DNA of 64,000 nucleotides, taken from positions 1,691,942 to 1,755,941 of the forward strand of contig NC_133486.1 of assembly GCF_025370935.1 (NCBI RefSeq). The letters run 5' to 3'. The stretch is from Choristoneura fumiferana. Its lineage: Eukaryota; Arthropoda; Insecta; Lepidoptera; Tortricidae. The translations under genes were made by a program, and so were the position numbers. Shown piece after piece: positions 11,068-21,953 of the stretch (its first letter is position 1; each line of letters opens with the position of its first letter). Under the pieces are notes generated by a model. The model searched no databases. It saw nothing but the letters and a program-made list of their open reading frames with translations, and was not told the DNA's origin.

Positions 11068-11079
11068 ATCAATGGAAAG

Positions 11080-11938
11080 TTGTCTTCGCCGATTTCGGGG
11101 AAGGCGTATTAAATCATGGGTCGAGAATGAAGCTGCCTAACGTTCAGCGGCTAACTTGATCCTCTTGCCACTACGACTTAAGACTAAAGTATAGTAAATC
11201 CGAATTTCCACCATGATGATATTATGAGCGCCTTCGCTAATACGTTTTTGGATAAAGGCCTGTTTCATGTGAAAATTATTCACTATAAAAACTCTTTGCC
11301 CTGCGTGGAATTAAGAGACAACAAACAAGCGTTAGTGTACCAAGAAATGTTTGCTAGTATGATAATCTGTTGAAATTTCCGAATTTTGTGCTGAAAGACC
11401 AAAACTAAAACAAGCGTATTAGGTGCAGAACCTCCAAACAAGTTGTGGGACAGCAGTTTCCCGTATCGCAGCCTAGAGTCACCACCCGCTCTAGTAGAAG
11501 TGTAGGCTTACGTAAGGTGTCACTACCCGCACCGGTGAAGGCTTATTTCCCGCTGGACAGGGTGAGCTATCAGGGAGAAACAACTTATATAAAGGTACTA
11601 GAGAATTTTGAAAAGAGAGGTGAAAATATGATAACGCCAAATTTCAAAAGGATTCCTGAAACAAACAAACACTCGAAGATCCAAGCGACTATATTAAAGT
11701 AGAGAAAACATCCGAAACTGAATGACGCTTAAACTATGACTAGGATTCCCGGCCCAGAATCTCAAGTCCTGCAATTACCTTGGCATCGATTGATTCCGCG
11801 TGGCCGACGCTGGAGACAATCGCATCGAGACCTACGGTAAAGCAGCAAAATAGTCATTAAGTTTACCAATGATGGTTAAAAGTGGAACGTATAAGTAATA
11901 AGTTTTGGGGACTACTGAGTCCCAGGTTAGCGGAGTGA
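11080..11938 (+). repeat. duplicated gypsy segment (gag region and protease start), copy 1
   Basis: Near-identical to 21088-21953 in the same orientation (about 860 bp). Holds a 50-codon frame from 11226, a second frame 11445-11702 and the start of an aspartic protease-like region (ADAGDNRIETYGKAAK, then a stop) near 11800. Here homology to the second copy ends soon after at a small deletion, then continues weakly to about 12060. Confidence 0.8.
11445..11702 (+). CDS. unrecognised ORF upstream of gypsy protease, copy 1
   Basis: 85 codons, same protein as 21467-21724. Contains TRSSRSVGLRKVSLPAPVKA and YQGETTYIKVLENFEKRG. The frame before it (11226-11378) reads LPCVELRDNKQALVYQEM, which has the spacing of a Tudor-domain strand pair, but this is only a resemblance. 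The start codon is not ATG, so it is probably the middle of a larger broken frame lying where Gag would be. Function unknown. Confidence 0.35.
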   Translation: MGQQFPVSQPRVTTRSSRSVGLRKVSLPAPVKAYFPLDRVSYQGETTYIKVLENFEKRGENMITPNFKRIPETNKHSKIQATILK

Positions 11939-12187
11939 AATCTTATTGTAATACCAGACTGGTACCATCCTATATTTATAATTAACCTATAAGAGTACAG
12001 AGAGTTCCGCGGTAAACCAACTCGAACACGTGATTCCACTGTAAGTGAAGCCCGTGCCCGCAAAACTCGATTACTCAGTGCAATCTTTTCATTCAGAAAT
12101 CATTCCATGTTTAAACTAACACCCAGGACAGCTGTTCTCGATCCATAAAATTCCTTACAGTCCGGGGTTTAACGAAATGAAATAAAG

Positions 12188-14442
12188 TTAAGTGGAGTTA
12201 GTAGAAGGTGGCTTGCAGTCTTTGACATGCCACTTTCCCAGCGGCTTTCCATTCATGTCCTCCAGTTCATAAACCAGACGGGATATTTTGCGAAGGACGC
12301 GACACTTCTCGTACTTCGGTGCTAATTTAGCTGCAAAATATTTGCCAGCATTGCTTTGCTTAAATGTCCGTTTCCACACTTCGTCACCTACATTGAATTC
12401 GATGTCACGACGCTTATCGTTGTAGTATTTAATGTTACGATCATGAGCTTTCTGCAACGATTCTTTCACCGTAGAGAAAATATCCTTAAGTACGACAATT
12501 TTATCTGCGTAATCGCGTCTCGAGGAGAATATGATCTCCTCTACAGTTTCAGGATCGCCATAGATCGTACCATCCGGCACCGCTTCGCGTCCGTGCACTA
12601 GCAGGAATGGGGAGAACGACGTGGATTCGTTAACAGAAGTATTGAGTGCGAACTGAATTTTTGAGATATTTACGTCCCACGTTCTATGGTCGGATTCCAC
12701 GAAACTGGATACCGCGGTAACAATTGTTTTATTAAATCTTTCCACTGTGTTGACTTGTGGGCAGTACACTGGCGTATAATGAAGTTGGGAATGCTATAAG
12801 TAGCAAACAATTGATGGACGTCCCCACCCGTGAAGTAAGAAGCGTTGTCCGCAATTATAGTTTGAGGAATACCGTGCACCATGAAGACATGGTTCTCTAA
12901 ACGTTGTGAAATAACTTTGCCCGTTGCCCGGCGCATGGGGAACAGCATACAGTACTTGGTAAAACAACATACGACCACTAACAGAAATGTATTTAGCTGT
13001 CTCGAGGGCGGTAGAGGCCCAACAAGATCCAAGCTGAGGCACTGGAACGGACGACAGCAAGCTTTTGCGCTTCCCATGAATCCAGGGGTCGGATGCTGGC
13101 TATGCTTGTACGCTGCACACGTGGAGCAACGCGCAACGAACTTAACCACGTCTTGATACATGCCCGGCCAGAAATAGCGAAGTTTTAACCGTTTGTAAGT
13201 TTTTGCAGTACCCAGATGTGCTGCAGTAGGGACTGAATGATTAGAGTGCATGATTTCATCACGGAATGGCGTCGGTATAACCTCCTTCCATTCAAAATCA
13301 GACATGAGGACATTATTTGTTTTCGAGTAACGGTATAGGCGGCCGTCTTTCAATTGAAAATTTGGCACAGACCCTGGATTTGCCTGGCATCTCTGGTAAA
13401 GACTAAGGTACCATGCATCAGTAATAGTATTAATATCAATCGTATGTACTGGGACCGCTCTGGATAAGGCGTCTGGTACAATATTTTCCGATCCTCGTCG
13501 GTGCTCGACCACGAAGTTGTAAGGAGATAAACGACAACCCCATCTCTCGAGGCGTCCCGTGGGATTTTTCAAGTTAAGGAACCATTTTAAGCTTGAATGG
13601 TCCGTTATTATTTTAAATTGGCGGTCCCCTTCGAGGTACGGTCTGAAATGTTCAACCACGTTGACGACAGCTAAGGCTTCCCTCTCCGTAGCGGAGTAAT
13701 TCCTTTCCGGTGGCGTGAGTGACCGACTGTAGTAAGCCAGCGGGTGTTCCTCGCCATCAAATTCCTGGGTCAAAGTTCCGCCAATGCCAAAGTCAGACGC
13801 GTCACAATGCACAGCAAACGGTTTGGTGAAATCTGGGCAGGCCAGGACAGGTGCTGTTGTCATGGCTAATTTCAGCTGGCTGAAGGCTTGCTCAGCCTCC
13901 GGTGACCAACGAAAAGGTGGAGCGCCTTTGCGAGTCGAGGTCAACTGGTTCAGGGGTCCCGCTATGTTACTAAAATTTTTAATAAATCGACGGTAGTATG
14001 ATGCTGTACCGAGGAAACGTTTAACATCCTTACGGGACGTCGGTACAGGAAAGTCAGTTATTGCTTTGACTTTGTCGGGGTCCGTACGTAAACCATATTC
14101 GTCCACGACAAAGCCCAAGTATTTAAGTTGTCTACGAAAAAAGTTACATTTTGATAAGTTTATGGTAAGATTAGCAAATTTAAGGCGATCGAACACTGTA
14201 CGTAGTAGCGTGAGATGCTCTTGAAAAGACTCGGAGACAACTATGATGTCATCGAGGTAAATAAAAATACGACCATTGTACTCCGGACCAAACAGGATGT
14301 CCATCAGGCGTTGTTGGGTAGCCGGCGCGGAAGTAAGCCCAAAGCACATCACTTTGAAATGAAATAAGCCACGACCGGGGACCGTAAAAGCGGTCTTCTC
14401 CTTAGATGCATGTGAATCTAGTCCTATTTTCTGTAAATGCAT
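12188..14442 (-). pseudogene. Ty3/gypsy pol: partial RT, RNase H, integrase (element A)
   Basis: Reverse transcriptase from its middle onward (VMCFGLTSAPATQQRL; IYLDDIIVVS with the YLDD catalytic motif). RNase H follows (CDASDFGIGGTL, ATEREALAVV, TDHSSLKWFL, PDALSRAV). The integrase has an HHCC zinc-binding region (HLGTAKTYKRLKLRYFWPGM, CSTC) and a DDE core (LDLVGPLPP, IADNASYF, NTVERFNKT). The C-terminus (VGDEVWKRTF, GKWHVKDCKP) is read in a second frame, 12769-12188, after a 1-bp deletion near 12780. The RT is cut at its start: the first residues sit on unrelated sequence at 14442, where the copy at 22617 continues upstream. Inactive because of both defects. Confidence 0.9.
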
Positions 14443-15597
14443 TGCAACGGGTATAAAGTAATAAAGCCGCTCAGTATTTCAATTAAATTAATAGAGGTTG
14501 GGCAAAGTTGCAAAGTACATCAAACATTTACACAAAAGCATTATAATTGCATTTAAATTGCTAGAGCGCACTAAATGATTTTAGGATATACCACAACAGA
14601 AAATAAAGGTATGTAAGGTCTCAGAATATAAGAAATATTAATCCAAAGCGTTGCAAATGCATTTAAATAGCCAAAAGGAAATAAAGTGTTTCAGTAATTA
14701 ATGGTAAAATAAAATGAGGGTAAACAAGATTTCATGAGTACATGGAATATTCCAGGTGCTGCAAATGCATTTTGATTTGCAAAAGCTAATAAGGCAATTA
14801 AATAAATGTACCTAGTTATTATTTTCAACTAACAAGGAACGAAAGACAGGGTCTCCGGAAACATGCCGAGACTGACCGACGAGGTCGGTACCAAAAGTTT
14901 ATAGAAAAATAAGATAAATTATAACAATAATGTTACTAGAATGCGATGATAAGCATCTACAAACATTTCACATAGGATAATGAGTAAAACAAATCTGTCC
15001 GGGGAACCCTGCCGGGGTTCGGGGAAATATTTAAAGAAATTAGATATTTAATTAATGTGAAATAAGTGCAACGGTGTGCTGTGCTAGGTTTAAAAACAAC
15101 AAGGCAGCTGCATTAGCTATGCAAAGAAAGAATATAATATAATTTGACCAGGTGGCAACCGAAACCCTACCCTCGCATTTTGGGAAAAAAGTAAATGCAA
15201 GAATTCTTACTTTTTAGAGGAAAAACGTCCTGCCGGGTGTTCCAATTTGACGATTGTCAACTCCTTGTGCCGGACAAAAGGGTGCTCGCGTTTGCCACAG
15301 TCGCCGGACGCAATTTACGGATGCTGTAAATTGCAAGAAAGAAACTATTTAATACACGGTCGGCGGCAAATAAATTTCGATGTAACGTGTAATATAAGGT
15401 ACTTACCAGGTTTCTATTTGCCGATCGACACTGATTTTGTTAGAAATACGGTACTATGAGGCGTCGATAGTCACACCTTTTACGGGTGCTGAAATACAAA
15501 ATAAAAAACTGTTAAAAGCCGACAACGATTAAGAAAATTGCTAGCCACGCAGCCAATCGCCGAGATACTTACAAGGGAATTTTGAACTCCGGTACTG
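14443..15597 (-). other. non-coding leader-like region of gypsy element A
   Basis: No supported open frame. It lies between the LTR-like block (15598-16229) and the truncated RT. On the minus strand near 15255 the sequence TGGAACACCCGGCAGGACG begins with TGG as a primer-binding site would, which could mark the LTR boundary, but the tRNA match was not tested. Confidence 0.35.
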
Positions 15598-16229
15598 AAC
15601 AATGTAATAGTCTCGAAATATCGAAATTCGGAAAAAAAATGCTCGTAATGGCGTGACCATTGGTTTTTATCGCCTAGAATTCCTTTAGGTCGACAATTCG
15701 ATGAGAGAGTTGCAAGTTTACAAATGCCGGAAATTAGGGAAATCAAGGTACCATTTCGCCCTAGCAATTTGTATTCTTAAGAAATAATAAAAAGAGGAAA
15801 TTGGCCATAACAATGCGGGCTGGAACCCTGAAACGATTAATAAATTGTCAATAACGACGAGGGAAACAATAACACCTTAATTCTTGTAACTAATATTTAA
15901 TAACATACTAATGTTACAACCCGACTTCACTCATCAATCAGAAAACTCGAACATACGCCTGGCAACACTTACCACAGATTACGCAAATTTATGAATATTT
16001 GTGTATAACGGGTGTTACAATGCCTCAAACCTGTCATGAATGTCAAACTAAATGACAGGTCCGCCAACATACCCGATGCAATTGCCATAAACAAATAGAT
16101 GTTGTGAGGACGGACCAATGAATTAAACGTCACTTCTACTCCACACTAGATGGCGGTTTAGCGTAGTTATAGCAATGCAGGAACAATCCGGTAAGTGTTT
16201 GGACGTTAAAAATAATTATACATTACAGT
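15598..16229 (-). repeat. gypsy LTR-like block, copy 1 (5' LTR of element A)
   Basis: About 630 bp nearly identical to 20001-20636. On the minus strand it begins TGTAATGTATAATTATTTTT immediately after the integrase codons IPTY of another element. That position and the TG start fit a 5' LTR inserted into that integrase gene. The homology stops at the assembly gap in the other copy, so full LTR length is unknown. Confidence 0.7.
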
Positions 16230-16236
16230 ATGTAGG

Positions 16237-16989
16237 AATCAACGGTTTTTTTACCATGTCGTTTCTTAAGAATACGTGTGAGCAGGTTTTCAAGTATTTG
16301 TGGATGAATATTTTCCGCGAATCTCTTGCTTCGTGGACCGCTGGTCGTAAGTCGTCTAAAACCGATCTTAGCTGTTGTACGAATGAAAACGAGTCGTTGA
16401 CATTTATGCTTGATTTTGTGTAGCAATCACCTGGTAACCTTAATCCTTGACCAAATAACAATTCGGCTGAGCTGACGTCGCCGTCCGATTTACATGCTGC
16501 TCGCATCCCTAACAATACTGTCGCGAGTTCGTTTTTCCAGGAGGCGTTAGTGGGTAACCTGGCTGTTAGTGCTGATTTTAAGGATCCATGGAATCTCTCG
16601 ACCTTGCCATTACTCATGGGATGATAGGCAGTGGTACGCACTTTGTGAATACCCAGGAACTTTATGAGACCAGTGAAAAGGTTGCTTTCGAACTGCCGAC
16701 CTTGATCTGTTGTGGTTCTAGCTGGGCAACCGAATCTGCAAATCCAGTTGTCGTACATGACTCTGGCTACCGTGTCGGCTGTCATATCGACTATGGGTAC
16801 GGCTTCCGGCCAGTACGTGCTACGGTCTATCATCGTCACTAGATACCTAGAAATGGTTGTGGAGAGGGTCTCCCAGACCTTGGACTTCAGGAAACTCGTA
16901 GCTCTCGAACGCTGGCTGGAACTCGCTGAAGCTCGTAGCACGTCGAGTTGGTTGGTGAAGTAACGTTTATGCGAGATTTTAAGTTTCAA
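16237..16989 (-). pseudogene. Ty3/gypsy integrase core (element C), cut by element A
   Basis: Integrase catalytic core with all three acidic residues in place: TMIDRSTYWPEAVP, TTDQGRQFES and NGKVERFHGSLKSAL. Post-core motifs follow (SSAELLFGQGLRLPG, CSHVFLRNDMVKKPLIPTY). Coding ends at IPTY, where the LTR of element A begins; the missing C-terminal barrel resembles the scrap at 10864-11067. Upstream zinc-binding and RT/RNase H regions are absent. The 16990-17454 interval carries no recognisable pol, so an internal deletion separates it from the gag at 17455-18344. Confidence 0.85.
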
Positions 16990-17454
16990 ATAAAATAAAC
17001 TTTTTAACTCACTGATTTTATTTAATTTTACAAAATTACAATATCGCTTTAGTACTTCTTACTTCAGAGAGATGGTGGATAGAATGATTCTCTCCATTGA
17101 GTTGGGACTTTATATACATGATTCGTTAGTGGGGGAAACAAAGAAGTAGGCTAGAGGAAACTTACAAAGTAATCATCTTCAGCTATTAATATTTTATGGG
17201 ATCGCGTAATTAATTAGCATCGCTACGCTTTGGTCATGTACTCACTAATTTACGACTGGAAATCGAGATAAGCGGCAATGAGACAAACAGTTGCTACTTT
17301 GTATTAATATTCAAAGGTTTGTCAAAAAGCTAATAAAATTTATAAATTTATAACATTGTTTATGGATTTTTCAAATTACGTAAGTAGCGCAGAGGTTTTA
17401 TCAGGGCAATCAAGTATTTAGATGGTTGGTAGACATTGGGCATACCATAACTAC

Positions 17455-18344
17455 CTATATCCCTGAGCTGGTAGTGTGGCTGGCTGGCAGCCAGGCGTAT
17501 GCTGGTCCCTGGTGCGATGCCGGCGGCTGTCCCGGGAAAGGCGAAACTGACCGCGCTCGCTGCTGTAGTTGGCGTCCCCAGGTACATGATTGGATGCATT
17601 GCCTGGCCTTTTCGCGGAAACGGTAGTGGTAGCGGCACAGTCTGTTCGGATCAAGAGCTGCCCCTCGCGACCGGGAGCGTGAGCGGTTCCAAGGCCCTCT
17701 TGGATTGCTCCTGCCCCTTAAAGGAAATTCCTGACTCCTGATCTCGTTTATTTCGCTCCGCATCTGTCTCACCTCGAGCGCTAAATTGCGAAATTCCTGC
17801 AGGAGTTCTCCGTTGGTTTGCGGGTTTGTCGCGACCTCGGCGACCACGCCGTGCCTGAGCGTCTCCATGATTTTGTCAGCCATGGTCGCTAGGTTCTCCA
17901 ACTTGTCGTCCTCACTAACTAAAAGGACCGTTCGCACCGCCGTTGGGAGCCGCTGGAGCCAGAGCTTCTTGACCGTGTCTTCCGCAACACCTGAATTCCG
18001 GCCTGCCTCTGCCATTTTCCTGTGCAGTTGTGACGGTTTATGGTCTCCCAGTTCCAGTTCCTTGACTAAGCGATTGAAGTGGGAATCCGCGCTTTCTAGA
18101 TAATTCGCTATCAATATCTCTTTCAACGTGTTGTACTTCTCTGTGATCGCCTTCTCAATGAGATCACCGACGCTGTTCAGTTCTTCCTTGCTTGACCAGA
18201 TCAAACTTGTCCCAGTTTTTGCGGCGCAATGATGGCCTAGAACTGGGAGAACCGCAGTTTCGGCATGTCCCGCCAGAAAGGCGCGATCCTCGCCGACACG
18301 CTGTTGGAAGCGAGGTCGGGTTGCGCTGGGGCCGGAACACCGTT
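17455..18344 (-). pseudogene. Ty3/gypsy gag (element C), frameshifted
   Basis: The ATG near 18344 opens MENNGVPAPAQP, then RIAPFWRDMPKLRFSQF, the usual start of this Gag type (PPFW...P.LWF.Q). A stop and frame change near 18235 follow. The main frame 18204-17455 has EKYNTLKEILIANYLES, ELELGDHKPSQLHRKM, LWLQRLPTAVRTVL and the C-terminal LCRYHYRFREKARQCIQSC, a zinc-knuckle variant typical of insect gypsy Gag. On the minus strand near 18455 lies AAGTGGTGACCCCGAT, a possible primer-binding site just upstream of the gag, as expected for the leader. Confidence 0.8.
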
Positions 18345-18446
18345 GTTTTCCATTTTCACTGAATGTAAACTTAACAACACAACTGTTTAATTGCTCAATG
18401 CACCCGCCTGGTCCGCCTTGGGCGTTACTCGCTAAAAAGTTCTATC

Positions 18447-18462
18447 GGGGTCACCACTTTAG
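18447..18462 (-). promoter_or_regulatory. possible retroelement primer-binding site
   Basis: Minus strand CTAAAGTGGTGACCCC. The TGGTGACCCC core begins with TGG, complementary to a tRNA CCA end, and sits 100 bp upstream of a gypsy gag start. The same core recurs at 26848-26862 and, with one change, at 63834-63845. LTR edges were not resolved. Confidence 0.4.
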
Positions 18463-19595
18463 CAAGTACTTGACTTGCTCTAATAGGTATGGCTGAGGGG
18501 ATAGAAATGAAATAAAGTTTGAGATGCACTAGGTGTAATGAGCAGAGTTTTAGGCACCAGTTATTAAGAGCGGAACACACAACGTACAACACTGATTAAT
18601 ATATTTCTAGGTTGGATCTATTTTAGGCAAGACCAGGCGGGGCGCACACGTAACACACGCGACGTGGTTCTATGTAAGGTGCTAATGCGACTGACTTCGT
18701 GTCCGCCGTTCCCGGTGTCGCAGGAATAGGAATGCTGACGTAGCTTAATGCGTATCGCTGTGCTGCCACAACTTCATTCGTACTTCGTGTACAGCATGAG
18801 CTAGTTCACCATCTTGCTGGAACCAAGTGCGTCGTCTTTCAACTAGTCGAGATAATTGTCAAGCTCGGCGTGGAAATTATATAATACAAATTGTGACTTA
18901 ACGTTTGACAGTTAAATACTGTTGCCATATAAAGGAAACAGATAAATGGTCGTGGACACGACTGGATTGACAGACTATACACTAATCCTGAATTCACTGA
19001 AATACTGTCATAAGAAGAAGGAAAAGGGGGGCCGGACGGTCCCCATGGGAGTCGTGGAAGACGGCTGCCTGTGAAAACAAAGTAAATTTAACAATAATTC
19101 TAGTGGTGTTAAGGATTCTGTTACAATAAAAGAATATGATTAATTTAAACTAGTTCTTATATTTTTTTAATTATTTATTTTATTTATTTATTCAAGCCAT
19201 TAATAACTTTTTTTTTTCTTTCTAAACTTACTAATTTATTTGTCAAACATAGGTTAAAAAATCTAAATTATGTATTTTGTATAGAAGTTGTGAGAGGAGC
19301 GAGAATTCGGATATGTAACGCTCCACTCCCTCATCAGTCAAGTGCCTTATCATCTGATCAGCGATTGTGATTGTAACCTCACTTCCCAGGCGAAATAAAC
19401 CAATTCTTAGATCAGTGAGGTTCTTCTGAAACTACGATTCTGGTATCTTTTTCGCGGGCCCCGTTGTTAAACTGGATCTGAATTTGTCGTAATACTGAGC
19501 TATCGCCTCTCAATGTGAAAAGGGCCAAACCCATTTCCGCCTCATCGGTGACTTCTAAATATCCGTTCCACTGAGAGGATTGAAGAGGAACAGTT
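18463..19595. other. non-coding, probably LTR and flank of gypsy element C
   Basis: No supported gene. A purine-rich run (AGAAGGAAAAGGGGGG near 19014-19030) could be a polypurine tract on the plus strand. AT-rich low-complexity sequence fills 19140-19260. Confidence 0.35.
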
Positions 19596-20000
19596 NNNNN
19601 NNNNNNNNNNNNNNNNNNNNNNNNNNNNNNNNNNNNNNNNNNNNNNNNNNNNNNNNNNNNNNNNNNNNNNNNNNNNNNNNNNNNNNNNNNNNNNNNNNNN
19701 NNNNNNNNNNNNNNNNNNNNNNNNNNNNNNNNNNNNNNNNNNNNNNNNNNNNNNNNNNNNNNNNNNNNNNNNNNNNNNNNNNNNNNNNNNNNNNNNNNNN
19801 NNNNNNNNNNNNNNNNNNNNNNNNNNNNNNNNNNNNNNNNNNNNNNNNNNNNNNNNNNNNNNNNNNNNNNNNNNNNNNNNNNNNNNNNNNNNNNNNNNNN
19901 NNNNNNNNNNNNNNNNNNNNNNNNNNNNNNNNNNNNNNNNNNNNNNNNNNNNNNNNNNNNNNNNNNNNNNNNNNNNNNNNNNNNNNNNNNNNNNNNNNNN
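19596..20000. other. assembly gap (405 N)
   Basis: Run of undetermined bases. It falls exactly where the second gypsy LTR copy should continue, so the repeat probably caused the gap. Sequence left of the gap does not match the corresponding part of the other LTR copy. Confidence 0.99.
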
Positions 20001-20636
20001 CAATGTAATAGTCTCGAAAATATCGAAATTCGGAAATAAAATGCCTCGTAATCGAAATGGCGTGACCATTGGTTTTTATCGCCTAGAATTCGTTTAGGTC
20101 GACAATTCGATGAGAGAGTTGCAAGTTTACAAATGCCGGGAAATTAGGGAATCAAGGTACCATTTCGCCCTAGCAATTTGTATTCTTAAGAAATAATAAA
20201 AAGAGGAAATTGGCCATAACAATGCGGCTGGAACCCTGAAACGATTAATAAATTGTCAATAACGACGAGGGAAAACAATAACACCTTAATTCTGTAACTA
20301 ATATTTAATAACATACTAATGTTACAACCCAGACTTCACTCATCAATCAGAAAACTCGAACATACGCCTGGCAACACCTACCACAGATTACGCAAATTTA
20401 TGAATATTTGTGTATATACGGGTGTTACAATGCCTCAAACCTGTCATGAATGTCAAACTAAATGACAGGTCCGCCAACATACCCGATGCAATTGCCATAA
20501 ACAAATAGATGTTGTGAGGACGGACCAAATGAATTAAACGTCACTTCTACTCCACACTAGATGGCGGTTTAGCGTAGTTATAGCAATGCAGGAACAATCC
20601 GGTAAGTGTTTGGACGTTAAAAATAATTATACATTA
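20001..20636 (-). repeat. gypsy LTR-like block, copy 2 (3' LTR side)
   Basis: Near-identical to 15598-16229 with a few indels. On the minus strand the TGTAATG start is preceded by GGTTGAGGGGGTG, a purine-rich run like a polypurine tract, which would make this a 3' LTR whose internal region lies at 20637 and above. The left end is lost in the gap. Confidence 0.65.
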
Positions 20637-21087
20637 CACACCCCCTCAACCGGAGAATTTTACGTCGGAGGCGAGCTGAAGAAGTAAAATTCAAGCTCGC
20701 CCTCGAGCTGATACTAGCAGTCAAGAAAACAACGTCGAAACTTACATGTGGAAACAAGAAATAACTAAGAAGTTGGCAACGAAGATGACGAAGTGACGCT
20801 GTATCCGACATCAGCAGCAGAACTCAAGTCCCCGAACTAAGAGTAAATTCGAAAGTCCTGAAACGATATGAGATCTGGTGTAACACTTGTCTAAAACGAG
20901 GAAGATGGGTAAAGAATTAACGATAAGTGGAGTGGTTGTCGATGCCCGTGGGGTCGACTAATTAAATCATAAGTCGAGAATTAACTAGACCGCATTGTTT
21001 ATTTAATTCTCCACCTATTACAAATATCTACTTAAAACGAACTGGTATATCCTTGCTCCTTAGATAGGAAGCAAGGGAGGTAAATAA
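20637..21087. other. gypsy internal 3' region, unresolved
   Basis: Adjoins the polypurine-like run. A minus-strand frame (20617-20811) is Arg/Ser-rich but not recognised as integrase or env. No other coding signal. Confidence 0.3.
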
Positions 21088-21953
21088 GTAATATGGAGGG
21101 TCGTCTCCCTCCTGGTAAGGGGAAGACGTATGAAATCATGGGTTGGGGATTAAGCTGCCTAACGTTAAACGGCTTACTTAATCCTCTTGCCACTACTACT
21201 TAAGACTAAAGTATAGTAAATCCGAATTTCCACCATGATGATATTATGAGCGCCTTCGCTAATACGTTTTTGGATAAAGGCCTGCTTCATGTGAAAATTA
21301 TTCACCATAGAAACTCTTTGCCCTGCGTGGAATTAAGAGACAACAAACAAGCGTTAGTGTACCAAGAAATGTTTGCTAGTATGATAATCTGTTGAAATTT
21401 CCGAATTTTGTGCTGAAAGACCAAAACTAAAACAAGCGTATTAGGTGCAGAACCTCCAAACAAGTTGTGGGACAGCAGTTTCCCGTATCGCAGCCTAGAG
21501 TCACCACCCGCTCTAGTAGAAGTGTAGGCTTACGTAAGGTGTCACTACCCGCACCGGTGAAGGCTTATTTCCCGCTGGACAGGGTGAGCTATCAGGGAGA
21601 AACAACTTATATAAAGGTACTAGAGAATTTTGAAAAGAGAGGTGAAAATATGATAACGCCAAATTTCAAAAGGATTCCTGAAACAAACAAACACTCGAAG
21701 ATCCAAGCGACTATATTAAAGTAGAGAAAACATCCGAAACTGAATGACGCTTAAACTATGACTAGGATTCCCGGCCCAGAATCTCAAGTCCTGCAATTAC
21801 CTTGGCATCGATTGATTCCGCGTGGCCGACGCTGGAGACAATCGCATCGAGACCTACGGTAAAGCAGCAAAATAGTCATTAAGTTTACCAATGATGGTTA
21901 AAAGTGGAACGTATAAGTAATAAGTTTTGGGGACTACTGAGTCCCAGGTTAGC
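21088..21953 (+). repeat. duplicated gypsy segment (gag region and protease start), copy 2
   Basis: Same-strand copy of 11080-11938. Here it runs straight into protease and RT at 21904-23045, so this copy shows the native order of the element. Confidence 0.8.
21467..21724 (+). CDS. unrecognised ORF upstream of gypsy protease, copy 2
   Basis: 85 codons encoding the same protein as 11445-11702. It is preceded by a 50-codon frame from about 21247 and followed after two stops by the aspartic protease region (ADAG at about 21830 where DTG or DSG would be usual). By position this is the Gag region, but no capsid or zinc-knuckle motif is visible. Confidence 0.35.
   Translation: MGQQFPVSQPRVTTRSSRSVGLRKVSLPAPVKAYFPLDRVSYQGETTYIKVLENFEKRGENMITPNFKRIPETNKHSKIQATILK

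Noticed and set aside
12356..13156. Plus-strand ORFs over the gypsy pol
   Set aside because: Shadows of integrase and RT on the minus strand.
19542..20069. Long open frames across the N run
   Set aside because: Undetermined bases translate as X; no real coding evidence.
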